This document shows positions 1 through 5,350 of a stretch of 5,350 nucleotides of DNA, piece by piece (the first letter of the stretch is position 1; each line of letters starts with the position of its first letter). Origin of the DNA: Spartobacteria bacterium. GTDB lineage: Bacteria > Verrucomicrobiota > Verrucomicrobiia > Chthoniobacterales > UBA10450. The DNA lies in assembly GCA_003445855.1 (NCBI GenBank), contig DMCG01000242.1, positions 1 to 5,350 on the forward strand, written 5' to 3'. The translations under genes and the position numbers were made by a program. A model generated the notes under the pieces. That model had not been told where the DNA came from, did not search any database, and saw only the letters and a program-made list of their open reading frames with translations.

Positions 1-626
1 ACAATGCGATGCTCCTCATTGTAAATGCGCAGAAATTCGCGAACGCGCTTTTGGCTGACGACATCGAGACCGATGGTCGGTTCATCGAGAAAAAGCACGC
101 GCGGCTCATGGATGAGCGCGGAGATCAGCTCCATCTTCATTCGCTCGCCCAGCGACAGCTCACGCACCATCACATTCATTTTGTGCTGAACCTCGAGAAG
201 TTCGGACAACCCGCCGACGACTTGGGTAAAACGCGCGCGATCGATTCCGTAGATCGCGCGATTGAGCTCCAGCGATTCCTGCGCGGGCAGGTCCCACCAG
301 AGCGCATTTTTTTGCCCCATGAGCAAACTGAATTGACGCTTCATTTCATTCCGGCGTTCCCACGGAACAAAACCGAGAACGCGCGCATCACCTGAAGTGG
401 GGTTGAGCAAGCCAGAGAGCATTTTGAGCACGGTGGTTTTGCCGGCGCCATTCGGACCCAGGAACCCGACAAATTCGCCCTCGTCGATTTGAAATGAAAC
501 GCGCTCCGCCGCGTGCGTTTCATCGTAGCGCCGCCTAACCAGTCCCTTGATCGAACCTCGAAGCCCGCCCTCTTTTCGATAAGTGCGGTAGATTTTTGTC
601 AGGTCGCGGGCTTCAATCGCGCTCAT
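1..626 (-). CDS. ABC-2-type transporter ATP-binding protein (COG4586-like), 3' end outside window
   Basis: This is the ATPase subunit of an ABC exporter; it would power a membrane permease pair from the cytoplasmic face. 208 codons are visible from ATG at 626 and the gene runs off the left edge without a stop. Seen: Walker [10 protein letters not shown] (residues 57-65), Q-loop in GQKNALWWD (104-112), signature LSLGE (157-161), Walker B VLFLDEP (177-183) and D-loop GLDV (186-189). The H-loop histidine would lie beyond the edge. The basic insert before Walker A (about residues 20-40) and the strings [17 protein letters not shown] and RMKMELI match my memory of COG4586, which usually sits beside COG4587 and COG3694 permeases; these would be expected just left of the window. 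Substrate is unknown. The start is the first ATG that gives the usual N-terminus, but no good ribosome binding site precedes it. It lies 70 bp after dxs on the same strand, so read-through is possible. Confidence 0.95.
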   Translation of the reverse strand, partial: MSAIEARDLTKIYRTYRKEGGLRGSIKGLVRRRYDETHAAERVSFQIDEGEFVGFLGPNGAGKTTVLKMLSGLLNPTSGDARVLGFVPWERRNEMKRQFSLLMGQKNALWWDLPAQESLELNRAIYGIDRARFTQVVGGLSELLEVQHKMNVMVRELSLGERMKMELISALIHEPRVLFLDEPTIGLDVVSQKRVREFLRIYNEEHRI

Positions 627-640
627 GCGGCTTGGTCGTT

Positions 641-668
641 AGATCGACAATCCCCAAGATCGACAATC
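641..668. repeat. 12-bp direct repeat in the dxs-ABC gap
   Basis: AGATCGACAATC occurs at 641-652 and again, identically, at 657-668, separated by CCCA (16-bp period). It fills most of the 70 bp between the dxs stop and the ABC gene start. A small local duplication and a regulator binding site are both possible; nothing in the sequence decides between them. Confidence 0.7.
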
Positions 669-696
669 ACGGCCGATCGATTTTCTTTGGCCACTA

Positions 697-2622
697 CTAC
701 GCTACGCTTGATCGGGCTGGCGATTTTTTTTGCAAAAGCGGCAGCACTTTCTCGACCAGCGCATCGGCGGTGATTCCGTGTTTTTTGCGCAGAATCGGAA
801 TGGTGCCGTGCTCGATGAATTCATCCGGCCAACCGATGCGCACGACCGGCGTGTTGATCCGCTGGGAATGCAGATGCTCCATTACCGCGCAGCCGAAGCC
901 GTTGAACAAGACGTGGTCTTCGATTGTGCAGACAACTTCCACGCTGCGCGCGAAAAATTCGAGCGTGCCGGTGTCGAGCGGCTTGATCCAGCGCGGGTTA
1001 ATCAGCGCGACAGAAATCCCTTTCTCTTCGAGTTTGCGCGCCGCTTCTTCAGCAAGTTCGAACATGTTGCCCAAACCGAAAATCGCGACCTCGCGACCGT
1101 GTTGCACCACTTCGGCCTTCCCGATCTCGAGAAGTTTCGGTTCCGATTTGATTTGCGCGCCTGGACCAGAACCTCGCGGATAGCGAATGGCAATCGGGCC
1201 GGAGTTGTAGTTCGCCATGGTCCAGAGCATGTCGACAAATTCATCTTCGTTTTTCGGCTGCATGTGCAGCCAATTTGGGATATGACGAAGATAGCCGATG
1301 TCGAACAAGCCATGATGGGTCGGGCCATCGTCGCCGCTTAACCCGGCCCGGTCCATGCAGAGCGCGACGTTTAGTTTCTGGATCGCGATGTCGTGAATCG
1401 TCATGTCGTAGGCGCGTTGCATGAACGTGGAATAAATCGTCAGAAACGGTTTCAATCCCTGCGTCGCGAGACCGCAGGAAAAAAGCGCCGCGTGCTCTTC
1501 CGCGATGCCGACGTCGAAGTAACGAGTCGGATGCGCCTTGGCAAAATGCGCCAGGCCGGTTCCGCTCGGCATCGCCGCCGTGATGGCGACGATCTTCTGG
1601 TTGGTCTGCGCAAATTTCGCGAGCGTCTTGCCGATGATTTCAGAGTAAGTCGGCGTCGGCGTCGGCGCGGTCTCGCCCGTCTCAAGTTTATATTTGCCGA
1701 GTCCGTGAAATTTGTCCGGCTGCTTGATGGCTGGCTCGTAACCTTTGCCTTTTTTTGTGAGAATGTGCAGCAGCACCGGCTCGTCCTGAGTTTTCAAAAA
1801 CTCAAATGTCCGGATCAGCAACGGGATATCGTGCCCGTCGATCGGTCCGTAGTAACGCAAGCCCAGTTCCTCGAAAATGACGCTCGGCACGATCAAACCT
1901 TTCACGCTTTCTTCGACTTTGTGCGCGAACTCCACCGCCGTTTTGCCGGCAATCGCCTGTACGAACTGACGCGCTTTTTCGTGCAGATGCGTGAACGTCG
2001 GGCTGGTCGCGATCCTGTTTAGGTAACTGGCAATCGCGCCCACGTTTTTCGCGATCGACCACTCGTTGTCGTTCAGCACCACGATGAAGCGCTTCGTGTT
2101 CGCTTTCACGTTGTTCAACGCTTCGTAACTGATTCCGTTTGTGAACGCGGCATCGCCCGCTACGACCACGACGTGTTCGTCGCCCCCCTTCAAATCGCGC
2201 CCAACCGCCATGCCGAGGCCGGCGGAAAGCGCTGTGCCTGCATGTCCGGCGCCGTAGCAATCGTGCTCGCTTTCGGTTCGCAAAAGAAAACCATTCAACC
2301 CGCCGTACTGCCGCATCGTTGGAAAGCGATCGAGACGGCCGGTGAACATTTTGTGCACGTAACCCTGGTGGCTTACGTCCATGACAAATCGGTCGCGCGG
2401 CGTGTCGAAAACGCGGTGCAACGCGATGGTCAACTCGACCACGCCTAAATTCGGCCCGAGATGACCGCCGGTTTGCGAAAGCACTTTGATGAGTTCGTCG
2501 CGCACCTCCTGCGCGAGCTGCGGCAGGTCTTGTTCGCGCAGCGCTTTTACATCAGCGGGCGAACGGATCCCGTCGAGCAAGCGCGCTGGTGTCGTCGCTC
2601 CTTCAGAAAAGTCTGACTTCAT
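697..2622 (-). CDS. dxs: 1-deoxy-D-xylulose-5-phosphate synthase
   Basis: The enzyme condenses pyruvate and glyceraldehyde 3-phosphate with thiamine diphosphate to make DXP, the entry step of the MEP isoprenoid pathway and a precursor of thiamine and pyridoxal; it is cytoplasmic. At 641 residues it is close to the E. coli length (620). Catalytic positions line up at a steady offset of 5 to 7 from E. coli: H54 (GGHLGPNLG), the TPP/Mg motif 156-187 ending LNDNE, H306 (KFHGLG), E375 (GIAEEHA), Y397 and R403 (IYSTFMQR), R425 (DRAG), D432 and H436 (GDDGPTH) and R483 (YPRG). One oddity is GDA at 156-158 where GDG is usual. I chose ATG at 2622 because a GAGGAG lies 9 nt upstream; upstream in-frame ATGs at 2643 and 2688 lack such a site and extend deeper into xseB. 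It overlaps the xseB end by 20 bp, implying co-transcription and translational coupling. Confidence 0.97.
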   Translation of the reverse strand: MKSDFSEGATTPARLLDGIRSPADVKALREQDLPQLAQEVRDELIKVLSQTGGHLGPNLGVVELTIALHRVFDTPRDRFVMDVSHQGYVHKMFTGRLDRFPTMRQYGGLNGFLLRTESEHDCYGAGHAGTALSAGLGMAVGRDLKGGDEHVVVVAGDAAFTNGISYEALNNVKANTKRFIVVLNDNEWSIAKNVGAIASYLNRIATSPTFTHLHEKARQFVQAIAGKTAVEFAHKVEESVKGLIVPSVIFEELGLRYYGPIDGHDIPLLIRTFEFLKTQDEPVLLHILTKKGKGYEPAIKQPDKFHGLGKYKLETGETAPTPTPTYSEIIGKTLAKFAQTNQKIVAITAAMPSGTGLAHFAKAHPTRYFDVGIAEEHAALFSCGLATQGLKPFLTIYSTFMQRAYDMTIHDIAIQKLNVALCMDRAGLSGDDGPTHHGLFDIGYLRHIPNWLHMQPKNEDEFVDMLWTMANYNSGPIAIRYPRGSGPGAQIKSEPKLLEIGKAEVVQHGREVAIFGLGNMFELAEEAARKLEEKGISVALINPRWIKPLDTGTLEFFARSVEVVCTIEDHVLFNGFGCAVMEHLHSQRINTPVVRIGWPDEFIEHGTIPILRKKHGITADALVEKVLPLLQKKSPARSSVA

Positions 2623-2923
2623 TGGTTTGCTCTCCTCTTTCATCGGTCGCCGCTTTGTTGTCGATGTTTGTTTCCGCCGCCGGTTCAAACTCTTTCACGA
2701 TCGGTTTGCCGGCGCTGTTGCGGGCGATGATTTCGATCTTTTGCTCGGCGCTGGCAAGCCGTTCCTGACAAATTTTTACCAGATTCATTCCCTCTTCGTA
2801 ACGAACAATCAAATCTTCCAGGGGCAACTTGCCCGATTCCATCTGTTCAACGATCGCCTCCAGCCGATCCATCGCGTTTTCAAAATTCAATGCCGCGCTG
2901 GGCTGTTTCGGCTTGCTGCTCAT
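2603..2923 (-). CDS. xseB: Exonuclease VII small subunit
   Basis: This is the small subunit of exonuclease VII, which with several copies bound to the XseA catalytic subunit degrades single-stranded DNA to oligonucleotides in both directions. It has 106 residues from ATG at 2923. The family core is clear at about residues 13-66: NFENAMDRLEAIVEQMESG, then LPLEDLIVRYEEGM, then CQERLASAEQKIE; it is predicted as two helices forming a hairpin. The tail (about 67-106) is polar, probably flexible, and makes it longer than the 80-residue E. coli protein. A TTG at 2935 is in frame but lacks a binding site, so ATG at 2923 is preferred; its own site is weak too (GAG about 7 nt upstream). Its 3' end overlaps dxs. 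In E. coli ispA lies between xseB and dxs; here it does not. xseA is not in the window. Confidence 0.95.
   Translation of the reverse strand: MSSKPKQPSAALNFENAMDRLEAIVEQMESGKLPLEDLIVRYEEGMNLVKICQERLASAEQKIEIIARNSAGKPIVKEFEPAAETNIDNKAATDERGEQTNEVRLF
2632..2637 (-). promoter_or_regulatory. Ribosome binding site of dxs inside xseB
   Basis: On the minus strand GAGGAG lies 9 nt before the ATG at 2622, within the last codons of xseB. It decides the dxs start over in-frame ATGs at 2643 and 2688 and makes the overlap with xseB 20 bp. Confidence 0.8.
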
Positions 2924-3079
2924 GGGCAAACTCAAAACTAAGCACAGCGTCGCCGAAGGGAAAGCGCGAGTTGTGCGACGGTTGTTCGCCTGCGGTGCAT
3001 TCCGGTTGTTGTCGATCTTGGCCGCGGCGCGAATGCGGCTTGCGTCGTTCGGAGGATATTATTAACTGGCCTCGCACAT
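2924..3079. promoter_or_regulatory. Divergent intergenic region between xseB-dxs and the DUF1345 gene
   Basis: This 156 bp separates two divergent genes, so it should carry promoters in both directions, but I see no convincing -35/-10 pair. The best plus-strand candidate is weak: TTGCGT at 3040-3045, 17 bp, then TAACTG at 3063-3068, which would give a very short leader for the ATG at 3080. A strong GGAGG at 3051-3055 is 24 nt from that ATG, too far to serve it directly. Confidence 0.4.
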
Positions 3080-3754
3080 ATGGCGCGCATTCTCTCTCTG
3101 ATTTCGCGGCAGGACGCCCGGCACCGTTTGTTCTTTGCGCTGGCTGCCGCAACTGCTGTCTTTCTTTTCCTGCGCGGTCGCGTGCGCCTTTCCATGGAAA
3201 CGATCGCGACCTGGGATGCATTCGCGTTTTGCGTGCTCCTGCTCGCGTGGCTGACAATTTTAACAACGCCCGTCCACAAACTGCGGTCGCGCGCCAAAGA
3301 ACAGGATCTCAGCCGATTCGTGATTTTCATCTTTGTTGTCGTCGCGGCTTGTGCCGCGCTTTTTGCCGTAGGGTTTCTGATCAGTGTGAACAAGGCCGAG
3401 TTGCGCGGTCATTTCACTGCCCATCTGATTCTCGCGCTCGGCACGGTCGTCTTTTCCTGGTCGCTCGTGCACACGGTTTTCGGGTTGCGCTATGCTCACA
3501 CTTTTTATGGCGATAGCGATGATCCTGGCGCTGATCAACACGCGGGCGGTCTCTTATTTCCGGGCGGACGCACGCCCGACTATTTCGATTTCGCCTATTT
3601 CTCGTTCGTCGTCGGCATGACTTGTCAGGTCTCGGATGTGCAAGTTATTTCCCGAAAAATGCGGCGCCTCACGCTGCTGCACAGCGTCCTTTCCTTTGGC
3701 TTCAACACGGTCATCCTCGCGCTTCTCATCAACACCGTCTCGAGCCTGCTGTAA
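3080..3754 (+). CDS. DUF1345 family integral membrane protein
   Basis: This is an inner-membrane protein of unknown function, 224 residues. About six hydrophobic segments are visible: roughly 17-33, 45-63, 80-101, 112-135, 168-184 and 197-222. The family hallmark is the pair HTVFGLRYAHTFY (131-143) and GGLLFPGG...PDYFDFAYFSFVVGM followed by QVSDVQV (156-189), as I remember it for DUF1345 (COG4291). No enzyme motif is apparent, and no function is known to me for the family. The ATG at 3080 is the only start that fits: no start codon lies in frame between it and the upstream GGAGG, and the following residues lead into the first helix as usual for the family. The ribosome binding site is poor, so initiation may be inefficient or nearly leaderless. 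It diverges from xseB and is followed by a hairpin-rich repeat and then a receiver-domain gene 116 bp later. Confidence 0.92.
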   Translation: MARILSLISRQDARHRLFFALAAATAVFLFLRGRVRLSMETIATWDAFAFCVLLLAWLTILTTPVHKLRSRAKEQDLSRFVIFIFVVVAACAALFAVGFLISVNKAELRGHFTAHLILALGTVVFSWSLVHTVFGLRYAHTFYGDSDDPGADQHAGGLLFPGGRTPDYFDFAYFSFVVGMTCQVSDVQVISRKMRRLTLLHSVLSFGFNTVILALLINTVSSLL

Positions 3755-3766
3755 GTCCGGGTTGAT

Positions 3767-3832
3767 CGTGGCATCGGCATCCTGCCGATGAACACGCGCG
3801 GGAAGCGCGTGCCACGCCGCGAGCCGTGGCAC
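3767..3832. repeat. Composite inverted repeat after the DUF1345 gene
   Basis: Outer arms CGTGGC (3767-3772) and GCCACG (3811-3816) enclose two hairpins: CATCGGCA/TGCCGATG (3772-3779/3783-3790, 3-nt loop TCC) and CACGCGC/GCGCGTG (3793-3799/3805-3811, 5-nt loop). The right arm can alternatively pair onward, GTGCCACG (3809-3816) with CGTGGCAC (3825-3832). It starts 12 bp after the DUF1345 stop, so it may end transcription or stabilise the mRNA end. No T-run follows, so it is not a textbook intrinsic terminator. A dispersed REP-like element is the likelier explanation. Confidence 0.8.
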
Positions 3833-3870
3833 ATCCGATGCTGGGTAATTCGGAAACAAAAACTACCGCA

Positions 3871-4254
3871 ATGAAGACTCCCAAAAAAATTCTGTTGATC
3901 GATCATGAGCCGGGCGTCACGCGACTCGTTAGGCAAGCCCTGGAAAAAGCCGGCAAATATCTGATTCAGGAAGAACACGATGACCGGTCGGCATTGCAGG
4001 CCGCCCGCTCGTTCCAGCCGGATTTAATCTTGCTCGACACGACGGCAAGCAGCCCGGACGGACAAGTTCTTGAGCGGCAAATTCAGACAGATGCCCTGCT
4101 CAGGGACACCCCATTGCTTCGTTTAAGCAGCCTCAAATCGGAGAGTCAAATGGTCTCCGGCGGCATTCTCAGCGGCTACAGTTTTTTTGCCGCGCCCATT
4201 CGCATCGAAGAAGTTCTCCGTGGAGTCGAGGACCTGCTCTTCGGCAAAGATTAA
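3871..4254 (+). CDS. Stand-alone response regulator receiver protein, atypical
   Basis: A single CheY-like receiver domain, 127 residues, with no output domain. Seen: beta1 KKILLIDHEP with acidic residues D11 and E13 (the usual second Asp is H12), the phospho-acceptor D56 at the end of DLILLD, S86 in the position of the conserved Thr/Ser (PLLRLSS), and FFAAPI at 105-110 where receivers normally have K-P. Thus the invariant lysine is A108. Known for the family: that lysine contacts the phosphoryl group and couples it to the conformational switch. I infer altered or lost phosphorylation signalling, perhaps a phosphorylation-independent docking role. No histidine kinase lies nearby. I chose ATG at 3871 because it gives the normal receiver N-terminus; the frame is open back to ATG 3838 and GTG 3826, the latter inside the repeat, and neither has a binding site. 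The site before 3871 is also weak. Confidence 0.88.
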   Translation: MKTPKKILLIDHEPGVTRLVRQALEKAGKYLIQEEHDDRSALQAARSFQPDLILLDTTASSPDGQVLERQIQTDALLRDTPLLRLSSLKSESQMVSGGILSGYSFFAAPIRIEEVLRGVEDLLFGKD

Positions 4255-4267
4255 TTCGCTCCGCGAA
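4255..4267. repeat. Short hairpin right after the receiver gene stop
   Basis: TTCGC (4255-4259), loop TCC, GCGAA (4263-4267) begins on the base after the TAA stop. The 12-mer TCGCTCCGCGAA at 4256-4267 recurs exactly at 4353-4364 inside the larger repeat, so this may be a fragment of the same repeat family. No T-tract follows. Confidence 0.6.
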
Positions 4268-4275
4268 CAAAAACT

Positions 4276-4325
4276 TGTAGGGGAAGCCGTTGGCTTCCCA
4301 TGGGGCGACAACGTCGTCCCCTACA
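4276..4325. repeat. Composite hairpin repeat, first of a tandem pair
   Basis: Eight-bp outer arms TGTAGGGG (4276-4283) and CCCCTACA (4318-4325) enclose two hairpins: GGGAAGCC/GGCTTCCC (4281-4288/4292-4299, loop GTT) and GGGGCGAC/GTCG-T-CCCC (4302-4309/4313-4321, loop AAC, one bulged T). Arm and inner stems share the G and C runs, so alternative folds compete. It looks like a REP-type dispersed repeat; no coding frame is evident. Confidence 0.85.
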
Positions 4326-4342
4326 GACGCGTTAGATTAATC

Positions 4343-4425
4343 TGTAGCCGCGTCGCTCCGCGAAGCGCGGCGCAAAAGCACCAAGACACACATGGCGTCG
4401 CGTCGCCCGGAGGGCGACATCTACA
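4343..4425. repeat. Composite hairpin repeat, second of a tandem pair
   Basis: Outer arms TGTAG (4343-4347) and CTACA (4421-4425) enclose a hairpin at 4348-4370 (CCGCGTCGC, loop TCC, GCGA, bulge AG, CGCGG) and a perfect one at 4402-4418 (GTCGCCC, loop GGA, GGGCGAC), with about 31 nt of less structured sequence between. It shares the terminal TGTAG/CTACA arms with the copy just upstream. The junction of the two also pairs: CTACAGA (4321-4327) with TCTGTAG (4341-4347). Confidence 0.85.
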
Positions 4426-4600
4426 ATCCGATTTGTTTCAACTGTTTGAGATCGTCCGCGTTGTCGATCTTCAAAATAAAAATCCAGCTTCTCTGATTCC
4501 ACTTGCGCGGTTGCAGGCGGCGGGATTTTAATACTCTAGCTATTATGATTTCGCCGATGGAATGGACCGCGTCGAAATGCTCTGACTCGTAGACTAACGA
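4421..4600 (-). pseudogene. Possible remnant of a small minus-strand coding sequence
   Basis: Read on the minus strand, about 59 codons ending in TAG at 4421-4423 give a balanced, non-repetitive peptide (for example SEHFDAVHSIGEIIIARVL, then RSWIFILKIDNADDL). It ends exactly at the repeat boundary, as real genes here often do. Against it: there is no ATG, GTG or TTG start in frame inside the gap, and upstream the frame runs antisense through the methyltransferase gene to an ATG at 4729. I do not recognise the peptide. It may be a truncated gene remnant, or a chance open frame. Confidence 0.2.
4426..4599. other. Non-coding leader region before the methyltransferase gene
   Basis: The second half of the 345-bp gap between the receiver and methyltransferase genes; the first half is the hairpin repeats. 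It contains an AT-rich patch at about 4525-4550 (TAATAC at 4529, TATTAT at 4541) that could hold a -10 element for the downstream gene. TTGCAG at 4511-4516 is spaced wrongly for either (12 and 24 bp), so I do not call a promoter. Confidence 0.4.
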
Positions 4601-5313
4601 TGACGAAAGCGCGCACGTTTCTGCGGATCTGGCGGCGGAAAGAAAAGGCGAAGTCGAATGATCCTTTCCCGATGCCTTTTTATGGCGTTTGGGGATCTGT
4701 CGCTCGGTTCGCGGCAGAGATTTTGGCAAGCGATTTCATGGCGGAAATGGTTCGGCGTCGCGATGAACATGGCAGCCATGGTTTGATGGGAGAGTTGGAT
4801 TGCGCGACCCTCTATGCGTTGACGCGCTGGCAGCGTCCGAACGTAGTCGTGGAATCGGGTGGATTTGTCGGAATGTCCTCGGCCTTTATTCTGAAAGCAC
4901 TCGCGGACGAACGCCTGACAAGTGCAAAGTTATATAGCATCGAGTGGAACAAAGAGTGCGAGCACGGGGCTTTGGTTCCAAACGCATTGCGCACACAGTT
5001 CGTGCCGCTGATGGGGAGGGTGGAAGATTTTGTGAAGCGCGGCCAACTGCCGTCATCAATCGATATGTTTTTGCACGATAGCTCACATCGTTACCGGCAT
5101 ATGCTTTGGGAGTTCGGGCAATTCTGGACGCGCCTCCGCGACGGCGGCCTCCTCGTGTCACACGATGTTCATTTCAACGCCGCCTTTCCAGAGTTTATCG
5201 CCCAGACCTACGTGCACGACAAAAAAACCGGACTCTTGAACGCGGCTCGCACCTCCCACTATGAATGGGGCCGGTGGGGCTACATGGGCTTCGTCATCAA
5301 AAAAGCAGTCTAA
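4600..5313 (+). CDS. Class I SAM-dependent methyltransferase (Methyltransf_24 type)
   Basis: A predicted cytoplasmic methyltransferase, 237 residues, substrate unknown. The Rossmann-like core is visible: motif I NVVVESGGFVGMSS (81-94), where acidic E85 and the glycines would hold SAM; LYSIEW (111-116), whose E115 sits where the ribose-binding acid is expected; IDMFLHDSSH (154-163), then LRDGGLLVSHDV (179-190). The FLHDSSH/VSHDVHF pair resembles the D-x-x-H and H-D motifs of Methyltransf_24 proteins, many of which act on sugars or secondary metabolites. The N-terminal 25 residues are basic and not clearly part of the fold. ATG at 4600 is the first in-frame start after a TAG at 4591-4593; the ribosome binding site is weak, and ATG at 4672 is a shorter alternative. 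No glycosyltransferase or biosynthetic neighbours are in the window to suggest a substrate. Confidence 0.85.
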   Translation: MTKARTFLRIWRRKEKAKSNDPFPMPFYGVWGSVARFAAEILASDFMAEMVRRRDEHGSHGLMGELDCATLYALTRWQRPNVVVESGGFVGMSSAFILKALADERLTSAKLYSIEWNKECEHGALVPNALRTQFVPLMGRVEDFVKRGQLPSSIDMFLHDSSHRYRHMLWEFGQFWTRLRDGGLLVSHDVHFNAAFPEFIAQTYVHDKKTGLLNAARTSHYEWGRWGYMGFVIKKAV

Positions 5314-5350
5314 GCCGTAAGCCGAACCGCGCGTGACCCGCACTTGTTCC

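Noticed and set aside
9..395. 128-codon plus-strand open frame at the left edge
   Set aside because: Antisense to the ABC ATPase, which shows Walker A, signature and Walker B on the minus strand.
730..1341. 203-codon plus-strand open frame
   Set aside because: It lies antisense inside dxs, whose full catalytic motif set is intact on the minus strand; the peptide is rich in R/A/D with no family match, as expected of a shadow in GC-rich DNA.
1393..2022. 209-codon plus-strand open frame
   Set aside because: Also antisense to dxs, with arginine-rich low-quality sequence and no recognisable domain.
2890..3516. 208-codon plus-strand open frame overlapping the DUF1345 gene
   Set aside because: It is in a different frame from the DUF1345 coding sequence, is Cys/Arg-rich, and lacks any motif; the DUF1345 frame has clear helices and family signatures.
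3809..3832. Intrinsic terminator for the DUF1345 gene
   Set aside because: An 8-bp stem is present but no run of T follows on either strand, and it is better explained as part of a composite repeat.
4276..4425. CRISPR-like array or riboswitch
   Set aside because: Only two dissimilar structured units with no constant repeat or spacers, and no conserved riboswitch core that I recognise; no cas genes in the window.
4511..4546. Sigma-70 promoter for the methyltransferase gene
   Set aside because: TTGCAG and the AT-rich hexamers TAATAC and TATTAT are spaced 12 and 24 bp apart, outside the normal 16-18 bp.

Overview
This 5.35 kb window is ordinary-looking chromosomal DNA with moderately high GC. 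It has no phage, IS, CRISPR, tRNA or rRNA signal. Protein style suggests a soil-type member of Verrucomicrobiota (Spartobacteria/Chthoniobacterales-like). The clues are a DXS with a GDA in place of the usual GDG, a single-domain response regulator with the N-terminus MKTPKKILLID, and intergenic DNA rich in compact multi-hairpin repeats. This placement is inference from recall, not from a search.

Left part, minus strand (about 1-2923): a co-directional group read right to left. xseB (exonuclease VII small subunit) overlaps the start of dxs (1-deoxy-D-xylulose-5-phosphate synthase, first step of the MEP isoprenoid pathway) by 20 bp. After a 70 bp gap containing a 12-bp direct repeat comes the ATPase gene of an ABC-2-type exporter (COG4586-like). 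That last gene runs off the left edge before its H-loop.

Middle and right, plus strand (3080-5313): three separately spaced genes diverge from xseB. They encode a six-helix DUF1345 membrane protein, a stand-alone CheY-like receiver protein whose conserved lysine is replaced by alanine, and a class I SAM-dependent methyltransferase of Methyltransf_24 type. No shared pathway links these three, and the spacing (116 and 345 bp) argues against one tight operon.

Between genes: the two plus-strand gaps hold the most unusual DNA. Each contains composite inverted repeats built the same way, with outer complementary arms enclosing two smaller hairpins. One lies at 3767-3832. A tandem pair with TGTAG...CTACA arms lies at 4276-4425. 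I see no complete new defence or mobile system. The repeats and the degenerate receiver domain are the items most worth a second look.
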